A stretch of DNA of 64,000 nucleotides from Neoechinorhynchus agilis (Eukaryota > Acanthocephala). The notes below the pieces were generated by a model. It was not told the DNA's origin. It searched no databases and saw nothing but the letters and a program-made list of their open reading frames with translations. Where the stretch lies: positions 5,456,001 to 5,520,000 of the forward strand of contig CM121342.1 of the NCBI GenBank assembly GCA_051530055.1, given 5' to 3'. The translations under genes were made by a program, and so were the position numbers. Below are positions 32,687 through 42,992 of the stretch, one piece after another (within the stretch, counting starts at the first letter, position 1; each line of letters starts with the position of its first letter).

Positions 32687-34087
32687 ATGTCCAAAACTAG
32701 TTCCCTCGCCGCTAAGATCGCTGCTGTGAGTGCAGCATCGGCCAACAGAATCTGCGCTCGGTGCTCCAAACGGGTGTATCCAGTAGAACAAATCATTTGC
32801 CTAGATAAACTTTGGCACAAATCATGTTTCCGATGCACAACATGCCAAGGACCATTGACTATGAACACTTATAAAGGATTCAATAAGTCACCGTATTGCA
32901 GCGTGTAAGAAGATTTATTAGAGCGTTCAAAGAACTTCATTTTTGTCTTTTAGACATTATCCCATTCAGAAACCTACGGATGTATCCGACACTCCGGAGA
33001 TGAAACGTCTGGTCAAAAACACTGAAATTCAAAGCAATGTTAGGGTCAAAGTGTAAACAAAAACCTTTTTATCTTTTTTAGTTTCTGAGTTCGCTTTAGA
33101 CTCGTTTCCATTTTTTAGCTAATTTTTGAATGTCTTAATTGTTCTCCTTACATTCTCACAAATTTAGTGAACGTGATTCACACTTATTAGAACAAAGTTC
33201 TCTTTACAATTCTTAAAATATACTCTTCCATATTAGACAAATCTGATTTATAGGGGAGGAGGAGAAGCCTCCCCGCGAAATATAAATCAGATATCTTTTT
33301 ATGTGACACCCTTACGATCTTCTCTGTCGATGATTCTTAAATTTCAGTTTCAATTAGCCATGTTTTAAAAAAAGTTCGGCCTTTTGGTTGGCCTTCTTCA
33401 ACGAAAAGGCCGAATTTTTTTTTAATATAAATCTATAATTGTAGCCGAAACCACAATGAATAGATTCTTAAATCGTCTTATTCAAAATAGGTGGTTTATC
33501 ACCGTGATTTCGAAAAGCAACGTGGTAAGCACAATGTTAGTTGGCACCAATCTCCACCAGAAATAAAGGAATATCCAAGTGATGACTTTTTTAAAATCTG
33601 CCAAGGTACATGACCGTGTGGGTTTTTTGGTACTTTTAATTTTTTTTAAGGAGAATTGCTAAGGAAACGAGAAGTACGTGGCAGTCCCGACTACGATTCA
33701 TTGTCTGCTGAGTTGGAACTGCCCACTGTTTCGCCTTCATCAGTAGCCGGCAATACTACATCCACATCGTACAGACCTCTCTTTATGGCCAATGGAACTG
33801 CTCGTACACGGCGTGATTCATGTGAAGACAGAACCAGTTCATCGCATTCTACAAGTGCCCTCGCCACCACCACCACCACCTCGACCGATTCCAATAAATT
33901 ATCCCGAAAATTTACAGTACAGGCTGCATATAGTTACGAAGCCTGTGAAAATGATGAACTCTCGTTCAAACAAGGAGATATCATCCTTGACTGTGAGTAT
34001 GTCGACCAAGGATGGATGATTGGAACTCATGCGAAAACCAAACTTTGTGGAATGTTACCTTCCAATTACGTTATACAACTATTGTAG
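32687..34087 (+). CDS. LASP: LIM, nebulin repeats and SH3 protein
   Basis: Actin-binding adaptor at focal adhesions and muscle. Exons 32687-32904, 32954-33044, 33491-33605, 33651-34087 give 286 residues with consistent phases. LIM domain: CARCSKRVYPVEQIICLDKL, WHKSCFRCTTC, then YKGFNKSPYCSVHYP across the first junction. Two nebulin-type repeats: SDTPEMKRLVKNTEIQSNV and VYHRDFEKQRGK. A Ser/Thr-rich linker (SSHSTSALATTTTTSTDS, encoded partly by an ACC microsatellite) leads to the C-terminal SH3 domain: QAAYSYEACENDELSFKQGD, VDQGWMIGTHAKT, GMLPSNYV. The second intron (~446 nt) is unusually long for this window. Exon 2 could end at 33050 instead of 33044 in the same phase. Confidence 0.95.
33366..33425 (+). 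repeat. Hairpin in LASP intron 2
   Basis: TTCGGCCTTTT ... AAAAGGCCGAA with a ~18-nt loop, extended by A/T runs on both sides; terminator-like in shape but inside an intron. Confidence 0.5.
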
Positions 34088-34294
34088 AGACATTTGAAAA
34101 GTCCCAATTAAACATTTTCGATATCTAATAGACTTGAATTCAATGGGGTTTTTGTAATCTCTTCTTTGGCCGTCACTTTGGAAACTTCTAATTTTCAACT
34201 ATTGAAGTATTAGTGGTAAAATGGAGATGCCAGAATGTTTCAATGAATCGTCGTTTAAGATTGATTTTATTTTCGTGTGGAATTGTGTCGGTAC

Positions 34295-36360
34295 TTATAT
34301 GGTTGGTCCATCATTGATTGGAATCCTAATATGGCCTTCTTCGTTATCATCGCTATCGTCGCTATCATCGAATTGATCTTCAACTTCGATGTCTTCGAAT
34401 TTAGGTAGATCATCGAGCATCGTAACATCGTCTTTCATCTTTTGCTTCTTTATCTTTTTTCTAGCTTTATTGGTTAAATCTTGAGCTTCTTGCATTTTCC
34501 GATCTGCAGACATATCCTTTTTGCTCGTTGGATCCCTAATCTCCTCTTCCTCCATGTAGAATTGTGGCAAAGCAGTCCCAAAAAATAAAAACTCAATTCC
34601 TGCTATGAAGTACATAACGCCAGCAATAATAAATACATTCCTCCATTGAGCTTGCGTGTGCTATGTGAAACTCGATTGAGAAATATCGGGTTTTTTTTAA
34701 CATTGAAATTACCTGTTTGGTCATTGCACTGGTAACGTAGGGCGCTATTATGCCCGGAATCGATCCAATGGCATTAGCCATCCCGAAAACAATGCCGGCG
34801 ATCGATCCCCCGATATCATTGCAGACGCACATGAATCCAGCTCCGAATGTTACACCACTGAGTTGTTTCGTTTAAAACTAAGATTTCTTGTTTAGACTTA
34901 CAATAAAGCCCCGGAAATGGAGTAGAGTGCGACGGCAACCTCCGTAGATTTTGCGAATCCAATCGCTATAGTCATAATACCGGGACCGAATGCACCTTTT
35001 TTGAGTCGAATAAACGTTGTTATTTCAAACATTGAGCTTACCAATACTATTAGCCAATTTCCTCACCGCAGTCCTACTCAAGATTTGTCTGGAGATCAGC
35101 ACATCGGCAACAAGTCCCGAAGACGTGGTCGTTAACCAAATAAGGAGAAATGGAATGCAAGAAATGAACCCGGTTTCCTTTATGTCGAATTTCAGGACGT
35201 GCTTCATATATGTTGGAGTGTTTGTCAGCATTATATAGAATCCCCAATTGACAAGGGTATGGTAGGCATCGTGGGCTATAAAGGCTCGACTCTTTAGAAT
35301 CTTGAGCCATGGAATCTATTTTTTTTGGAAAAACCTATGATAGATCAATGACGGTTTATAGAAGGTACCTTTCGGAAGCTAATGGGTCGTCTTGGAACGG
35401 TGTTTCGAAGAATATAATCTTTCTCTTTTTGAGACACAAATGGGTGCTTTTGTGGATCTGTTCTGAACAGAACCACCCAGAGGATACACCATGTAAACGT
35501 TAACATGGCTGTATATTTTTTGCCATTGAAGTGATAGGTTGTGTAAAAGCGATACGAACCATTCAAGTAAAATAAAGCCGCCCAACTTGGTCCAAATCCT
35601 ATTCCTTTGTGGCATAAATGCCCTCCAATAGCGTAACAAAATACACTTCCAAGATGGGATCCTTTAAGAACTATCGTATTCTAACTTTTCGGTATACCGT
35701 GTGTACCTGATACAGCGAATCCGATTAGGATACTTCTATCAGCTGCAGGGGCCCATCTCGACCATAACTGAGTCAAACTTGGGAATATCACTCCCTAAAT
35801 CGCTTTATCATAACGATTAAAAACAAAAGATTACCGCACTTAGGCCCAAGCAACACTCTCAGAACCACAATGAGTGCGTATCCACGGTAAGCGAGGGTCT
35901 CATAAAGACAAAGTAGAATGCCGTTTATCACCATTGAAGTTAACATTGTTATTTTGGGTCCGAATCGAGACGCCAGATAACCTCCAGGAATCTGAGAGAC
36001 TGCATATCCCCAGAAAAACCCGGACAAAATCAGTCCTCGTGCGTTGGAATCCCAAATGAATGGTCCTTCCGTCGAGGGCTATAAAAAAAACGGAATTTAA
36101 AGGGTAAAAAAGGTCTCATCAAACTCACATCAGAACTGTTTTCTCCAAATGCGCTGTGGTTAACCATACAAACAATGTTCAAGGTTATATCCACTTTTTG
36201 CGAATACTGAATAAAGGTGCAGCTCATGACCAGAATGGCCACCAGGAACCGGTAACTCAACAGGACGTCGAGGACCGATGATTCTGTTCATTTTTCACGG
36301 AATGACCAGTATGTCGAGAGAAGTTATTGGACTTAAACAGAAAAGCTTACTTCGTGGCAT
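34295..36360 (-). CDS. SLC17 family transporter, vesicular glutamate transporter-like
   Basis: Ten predicted exons with matching phases: 36351-36360, 36129-36283, 35835-36078, 35707-35790, 35560-35661, 35369-35508, 35042-35315, 34902-34995, 34713-34857, 34295-34660; 537 residues. The first exon encodes only MPRK. Major-facilitator features: FIWDSNARGLILSGFFWGYA then SQIPGGYLASRFGPK, VVLRVLLG, LWSRWAPAADRS, KHPFVSQKEKDYI, IPWLKIL, SRQILSRTAVRKLAN, GGSIAGIVFGMANAIGSIPG. These match SLC17 anion transporters, best VGLUT/sialin; VGLUTs load glutamate into synaptic vesicles. The C-terminal tail is long, Lys-rich then acidic (FDDSDDSDDNEEG). Intron 35509-35559 is a multiple of three without stops, so retention would insert 17 residues. 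VGLUT versus sialin-like is not settled. Confidence 0.88.
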
Positions 36361-36711
36361 TGCGCTTCTCGGTTTTTAGGGAGCGTAGAAAAAACTAAAC
36401 CGGGTTTTTTTGCAAAATCCTATAAATCCCGAAAACTTGGGTGGTTAGGACTTAGTCACACGCTCAGAACCTTAGCTATGAGTTTGTACGGTGAGGCATT
36501 TAAGAAGACGAAGATGACTAATCCCTCTTTTTGCCAAAAATAATTTGCTCGTTGCACACTTGTGCACACTGTGCTCTCCTTATGTTTGGCTGGGCGAGTC
36601 ATCTTAAAGTAGGTCGCTGAAAAGATGAGATTTCCTGACAAACGAACTCAATCAACTCATTTACGCACTTTTTCATGTCCAGACTCCGGCAGGAGACATA
36701 GCTTTCCTGCG
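36361..36711. other. Upstream flank of SLC17 gene
   Basis: No motif recognised with confidence. Confidence 0.4.
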
Positions 36712-37450
36712 TGAGATCGTCAGATTCCTAAATCGGATATGCAATACAGAGGAATGCTGATCTTTTCCTATTTCCAGTTCGCACCCAATATTCTTTGCAA
36801 GACGAGCCAACATTTCTAACTCGCTCAGCTTTTTCCTTCTAAAATCGCTTTAATATCATCATTCAATACATTCAAAACGTTTCGTTGAAAAAGGAAAGAC
36901 TGTAAGATTGTTGTCTTCGTTGAAGCTTCCACATCTTCTTGGTCTAAAGAATGAGAGCGATTCCATATACGAACATCAGCATTCCTCTGTATTGCATATC
37001 CGATTTAGGAATCTGACGATCTCACGCTCTTTTGTCTTCTACTTGAATCTTCCAACTCGCTCAGCTTTTTCCTTCTAAAATCGCTTTAATATCATCATTC
37101 AATGCATTCAAAACGTTTCGTTGAAAAAGGAAAGACTGTAAGATTGTTGTCTTCGTTGAAGCTTCCACATCTTCTTGGTCTAAAGAATGAGAGCGATTCC
37201 ATATACGAACATCAGCATTCCTCTGTATTGCATATCCGATTTAGGAATCTGACGATCTCACGCTCTTTTGTCTTCTACTTGAATCTTCCAACTCGCTCAG
37301 CTTTTTCCTTCTAAAATCGCTTTAATATCATCATTCAATGCATTCAAAACGTTTCGTTGAAAAAGGAAAGACTGTAAGATTGTTGTCTTCGTTGAAGCTT
37401 CCACATCTTCTTGGTCTAAAGAATGAGAGCGATTCCATATACGAACATTC
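36712..37450. repeat. ~236-bp tandem repeat with inverted fragment at its left edge
   Basis: 2.7 direct copies starting near 36818, 37053 and 37290 (AACTCGCTCAGCTTTTTCCT). A ~50-bp piece at 36714-36763 (GAGATCGTCAGATTCCTAAA...) is the reverse complement of 36973-37022, so the array has a foldback left end, as in the array at 3908. Confidence 0.8.
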
Positions 37451-38984
37451 AAAACTCAAACAGTGTCGTCCAAAATAATTGCATCTAAAACAGCCTCTTA
37501 GCCTCGGAAATCTTTCCTTAGAAATCACTCATCGTTTTTTCAGGTTATAAGTCGAATTTTTGCGAATCAATGGAGCGAAATGGAAGCCGTTCAAACCTTC
37601 CACTTCACGAAAAGAGTTGTTGATTGCTTAAGCTTCTGATTTTAGAAGAAAGACAAGAAGTTTAATAAATGGATGATTTAAAGCAATTGGAAGCATTGTT
37701 TTCTTTTTTCTTGCTGCAAAATTGACAAAAAAAACTGAAAAATAGGCTAAAAAACAATCAATTACTTAGATTTTTGTCATAGTATTTCCAACGACAAGCA
37801 ACTTCAATTTTACGACGAATGTTTTTGAATTAATGGATGATATAATCTGCTTCAAATTCTAGAGTTAACCTTTGCACTTTACAGCCTTTAGCATCTTCAA
37901 CTAAGGACATTTTTTGTTGTTTCATTAAGATAAAAAAGATTAAAATATCTTAAACCAGAAAAAAAGCCCCATTGTTTTTTGCCTATAAATGATTTGAAGT
38001 GCCGATCAAAATTGATGTTGAACAGGAGCTTATGTTCAATGTAAGTAAGCGAACTTTGGAAATATCATATTCTTTAAATTGCAAACGAGAAAAAGGGTCC
38101 AAAACGTCGCACATCGTTTCATTTTCAGCGAAATGGAGTTAATGTCAGGCATAAAATGGCACTAAGAGGAACTGCAATACTTTACTACTGCAATGCCATC
38201 GCTACATACTTCGAGATGAGGAATGTGGAATCTTTTATTTGGAGTGGCATGCCAAGGAGCTATCGAAGACACTAGAAGCGAAAAATAAGCCTTGTTACAC
38301 TTTTATATCTTCATAAAGAGCGATAAAGGGCCCTTTAGTTGATATTGGAAACGGATTTTCCCGGTGAATTCCATTGGGTCGCTAATGAACCTCCAAAAGC
38401 AGTTTGATTTGGCCACAAAGCACTTCTTTTGACAAGTGTTGCCCTGGACACTATTGTTTTTGTGGCACAATAGTACACTGCTGATGCAACAATGGTCGGT
38501 CGGTATCATTAATATTTGCGGGCGGAATCCACAAAAAACACTCAATGTGTTCATATTCTCTTATCTTGTCTGAATTTTTCGGCAGCTTTCTCTCACAAGA
38601 GTAGATGAGCCATGTCAAAAAGCTTGTTCTAACAAAGAAATAGATAAGCGCTTGTTTTCTTCACATAATGCTGAAGGAATACACGACTATCGAGCAAAAA
38701 AACCAGGGACAACAAATGCCATTACTCTTGAACCCTTCACCACCAAAAGAGATGATAAAAGCTCTTTTTTTCTATAATGTATCTCAAGACGAACGGTGCC
38801 GACAATGTGAAAAAAGCCTTCAGCACTTTTTAATTTGATTCGACTTGTGTTTCCTCGTGTTTTTCTGTTATAGTGCCACTAGAGATCCTCCGTGCACACA
38901 CACAGCTCGAACCGATTAATATTCACGTCTTTTTGTACTCTCTCTCGTAAAAGCCATCGAAAACTTGCTCTCGCACTTAATCGA
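37451..38984. other. No supported gene
   Basis: AT-rich. A minus-strand frame at 38303-38554 is cysteine-rich but matches no family I know. A GTGCACACACACA stretch precedes the next gene. Confidence 0.4.
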
Positions 38985-40323
38985 ATGGCCGCCGCCGAGA
39001 ACTCAAACGAATATCGAGAACTTAAAATACTTTGGCAGCACTGCGAAAACAAAGATGTCGTCTGTGAACTAGCTGCTATCACAGAACTCAGCCAAATCCT
39101 ATCAATTTTCAATCAACTTAATATTCATTTAATCGAATTCAATTATAAACCACGAACTAATGCTGATGAAGACGGATACCCTCTGTCCATTATAGTAGAT
39201 ACGCCCATAAATGAAATATCTGCGTTAAAATCTAAAATCAATGAAAGCGACCTAAAAATATTCTCAGAGTTTAAATGGGAATTATCTTCTTCGCTCTTAG
39301 CTTCATGAGAAAGATAATTGCCAGACTAAAATCGAAGAGGTCATTGAAGAAAGTCCTGCAAAGCCTTCATGGTTCCCTCGGACCGTGTACCAACTGACCA
39401 AAAACTGCAATGAACTAAAACAAAAGACATTATCAGATTCGCGAATCTACCAAGGATACTCTGATCCCGTCTATCTTGAACGTCTTACCTACTTTAAAGG
39501 TCTAACTACGACAAACGAAGAGAGCCTTCTTCGACATAAACGTCCTGATTATAACAGAAAAGAAATAGAAACATGGAAAATGGTTTTTAGACGTCTCACT
39601 CTTTTGCACGACTCCTATGCAAGCAGCTGGTACATTCAGAATTTTAAGACTTTTGTCAACGAGTGCCACATAAGCGAACATGAAATACCTTCAGTTAGAA
39701 AGATAGCCAGCTATATTCACACTAAAGCCGGATTTCGACTAAGAACTATACCATCAACTCTCTCCAGTCGCCACTTCTTTGCACATCTCGCATTTAGATA
39801 CCTTCCAATTCCTGCCCATATTCGCCATTTTTTAAGTCCGTTCCATTCGCCTGATGTGGATATAGTCCATGTTATTCTTGGACACATTCCACAACTCCTT
39901 GACACACGAATGGCTCATTTCTTACAACAACTTGGTACCCTCACTCTAGGTGCCGATGAACAAACATTAACAAAAGTGGAACACGTTTATTTTCAGCTAA
40001 TTGAATATGGCCTTATCAAAGAGAATAATGAGCTGAAAGCGATTGGAGCTGCTCTGTTGTCATCGTACGGGGAACTATGCCATTCACTGTCTGACAAAGC
40101 CGTTCATTATCCTTTTTCCATTCTAAAATGCTGGTCCCAGCAATGCAATGATAATACGTTCCAGGAGTCGTATACCTTTATCGAGACTGGTATCCATGAA
40201 GCCCTCGAAAGCGTTATTTCTTATTTTGAGAATAACGATAAGCGATTATTCAACCTTAGCTACTGTTCCATAAGGGAAAGCTTTGACTTGCAAAAAAAAG
40301 TAGTGATCGAGGTTAATTTTTAG
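38985..40323 (+). CDS. Aromatic amino acid hydroxylase (Phe/Tyr/Trp type), divergent
   Basis: First segment 38985-39308 carries an ACT-like regulatory domain (LSQILSIFNQLNIHLIEFNY). The catalytic segment to 40323 reads PSWFPRTVYQLT, KRPDYNRKEIETWKMVFRRL, GFRLRTIPSTLSSRHFFAHL, the iron site HVILGH (39868-39885) and the third ligand in YFQLIEYGL, then GAALLSSYGELCHSLS. Both His and the Glu ligand are kept, but the usual HELLGH Glu is Val. The protein ends at KKVVIEVNF with no tetramerisation helix. The join is unclear: an 86-nt intron (GTTTAA at about 39269 to AAG at 39353) keeps frame and yields SDPAKPSWFPR; otherwise coding-looking LHEKDNCQTKIEE lies one base out of frame. These pterin- and iron-dependent enzymes hydroxylate Phe, Tyr or Trp; which substrate is unknown. 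Confidence 0.85.
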
Positions 40324-40677
40324 AGCGAAAAAAAAGAAGATAGTCCGTGATTTTACAATGGAGAACGCGTGCTCATTTTTGTGGAATAGAGTGGCACATA
40401 AGAGAGAGACTATAATGAGTCTACTTTTTTGAAAAGGAGCGTTTTTCTTCATTCCCGGACCTAACCGATTGTCCTCGTCGAACATTTCTCAATAGTGGCA
40501 GCTTCCTTTTTTCATATAACGAAAACTATAAAAGTTGTGTCTGGAACACAGCGCTCGTGTGTTCATCTTTTGTCTTGCCAACAGAATGCTGCTTTTTCCA
40601 CACGAGATCTGAAAATCATCCCAGCTCTAATACATCTTTATAGAAGAGAATTTTAAGTCGCCTTCGTCGTCAAAAGT
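40324..40677. other. Intergenic gap
   Basis: No frame or repeat recognised; includes two C/T-rich stretches likely in the next gene's promoter. Confidence 0.4.
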
Positions 40678-41664
40678 ATGAACAACCAATCTTTAATCAT
40701 TCCAGCGCTTGAAGGAATTCAGCTGGACGGGACTGGATTCGCTCTTTACGGTTAGAAATATCTGTGGACTCATTGTATATTCGATTTAATAGAACCTGCT
40801 ATTTAGACGTGAATTTCAGGACCAACGATCAAGTCAGATTTGATCTCCAATTCAAAACACAATTCAGAGATGGCCTCCTTTTATTATTGCACAACTTTAG
40901 TACTGATGAAAACTTAACTGTTGAAATGGTCAATGGACAAGTAAGTGACAGTTGCGTCCATTCAATCTCTTTGTTAGCTCCTTAAAAAAACCCAGAGATT
41001 TTATTTCGGTTTTGTATCTAAAATTATCAAAATGAAAAGGGTTGACCGGTTACTTTTGTTGCAAAACGATAGCTACAAGTTGCTGGTGGCATTTTGACTG
41101 ATCTCAAAACCCGAGTTGTGTCACTTTGCTCGAATGACTACTAATGAATCCTGAATTCCATTTAAATTTTTTGTAGGTAAACGTCAGGCTTACTACACAA
41201 CGAGCTATTATTTCTCTCCAAAGTGGTATTAGAGGCCACAAAATCACTGATAACAACTGGCACTGTCTTAATGTCGAAATAAACCGAAATAAGATTTCAA
41301 TGAAAATCGACATGAATTCCTTCACGAAAATCGACCCAAAACTATTTGGAAATTTGGCAATTGAAGGAAGTCTCTTTATTGCTGGATTCCCAGGTAACTT
41401 TCTCTGAGTTCTACACACCATAGAATCCGTCAATCTAGACCACGTTAATCCGAGCCATACCGCAAATGGTTTTCGCTATGGATTTTTGCTCTTCGGCGAA
41501 ACCCATGTGATACAGCTGTGAGATCCAAAAACTTCTGGAGAGGTGGTATTCGTGCTTTAAGGATTAATGGAGATTATGTAAATTGGACCAACGGGGACTC
41601 TGAAGTCATTTCAGCCAGTCCAGACCTCCAAAATGTGCACTTCGATTTCATTCCTACGTCGTAG
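40678..41664 (+). CDS. Single laminin-G domain protein
   Basis: Exons approximately 40678-40750, 40793-40940, 41177-41393 and 41516-41664. The domain is a typical LamG beta sandwich: QVRFDLQFKTQFRDGLLLLL, LTVEMVNGQVNVRLTTQ across an intron, ITDNNWHCLNVEINRN, SLFIAGFP, and a terminal FWRGGIRALRINGDYVNW. Phases agree for the last two introns, but exon 1 (LEGIQLDGTGFALY) and exon 2 do not join in one frame with the visible GT-AG pair, so the 5' end is uncertain or a further exon is missed. No signal peptide or membrane segment is visible in this model. Family members (neurexin, agrin, laminin) are multi-domain; a lone LamG is unusual. Poly(A) signal AATAAA at 41709-41714. Confidence 0.72.
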
Positions 41665-41708
41665 GACTAAATGGAATTAGACTATATTATCAATCGTTAT
41701 TTCAATAA

Positions 41709-41714
41709 TAATAA
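41709..41714 (+). terminator. Poly(A) signal of LamG gene
   Basis: AATAAA 45 nt after the stop codon. Confidence 0.5.
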
Positions 41715-41855
41715 ACAAAATTTAATAGCACTCTGATTGAGTCTGAGAATTTGAACCGCTCTTTATTTCCAAAATCAGAAGAGCAGTTTTAATTTTGATA
41801 ACACATTGTGCACTTGGTAATCTCAAACGATTCGAACCAGTTTAGATCATTATTC

Positions 41856-42655
41856 CACGAATTAACTCGTTCTAATCGTGAATTTGACGATTATTTTAAA
41901 TATTGATAATGTCTGGAACATATGAGCAGAACATTTCAAAATCTGGAAAATCACCTATCGGTCATTCTCCCCATTCTTACACCCTAGCAGTTAGCGTCCC
42001 GGGGAAGGCATTTGCCCTCTCGCCACTTAAGGACCGAAATTCCGTCAGGTCGACAAAGATGGGCGGGTTCCAGGATGTTCAGGAAGTTCGCCTTTCTCAA
42101 CGCCCGAAAAATTGATCTCAGAATGGCGTGAGAACAACGAGACCGTGTCGCCCGAAAGCATCAACCAAAGACCCACAGACCAAGTCTTAAGGACACTGCG
42201 ATCCTCGTTACCTCATCAGTAAGAAGATTTCCCACAGATGCCAGAGGAACAGTCTCCAACCACGTACCCGATTCTCGTGTTGAAACTGCCAACAATCTAG
42301 CTCGGACGACCCCATCGTGAGAACCTGAAAGTAGAGAGCTCTCGCGACGAGAGATCTGTCCCAGATCGACTGTCTGAGGCCATATTGGGATTTAGCATTG
42401 GCAGCTCGGCACTCTGCTTCCGGATCTCTCGAAGAAATTGTGAGAAACGACCGGCGATAGCAATGCTGCCAGCGTGATAGCGACAGCCGAGGAAGGAGAG
42501 AAGCTTCGATTTTGCGGACGGTGGTAATTGCGCGTTTCGTGCTTTATTATCGTAAAACTTATTGAGAAAAAATTTCACGAATTAACACGTTTTAATTGTG
42601 AATTTGACGAATCTAAATTTGGAAAATCACCTATTGGTCATTGTCTCCATACTTT
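41856..42655 (+). repeat. ~120-bp sequences directly repeated 720 bp apart
   Basis: 41856-41977 and 42576-42655 share CACGAATTAACnCGTTnTAA, TGTGAATTTGACGA and GGAAAATCACCTAT. The second copy lacks an internal ~40 bp. The ~600 bp between them is GC-richer than its surroundings and has no recognised gene; it may be an inserted sequence. Confidence 0.5.
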
Positions 42656-42992
42656 ATAACATTTCAACAAAAAAAGTCTCCAAAATGTAAGAAAAAATTA
42701 CCAAGAAACTATCTTTTTTTTTGAAGTTTGACGATGCTAAAAGCTTGAAATGTGTGTGAACACACAATTCGGTGCGATTTGGCAAAGTTCTACATTTCCA
42801 TCATAAAAAGACCACAAATTCGTTGTTTGTATACGAAGAAATTGCTTTTGTTTCTAGCGTTATTTGGATTGATCGGTTCCTATCGAATGCCGTAAACAAT
42901 AGCAAATCGATTGGAGAGAGAAGGTACGGTTGTCTTAGCAACGAGAAAATTGAGGTTATTGATAATAAGACTCAATCACCAGGGTTTAAGAG
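42656..42992. other. Upstream flank of thioredoxin-BAF gene
   Basis: Open frames overlap the gene start but no independent feature is seen. Confidence 0.3.

Noticed and set aside
38303-38554. Cys-rich minus-strand frame, considered a transposase remnant
   Set aside because: I could not match conserved transposase residues on either strand.
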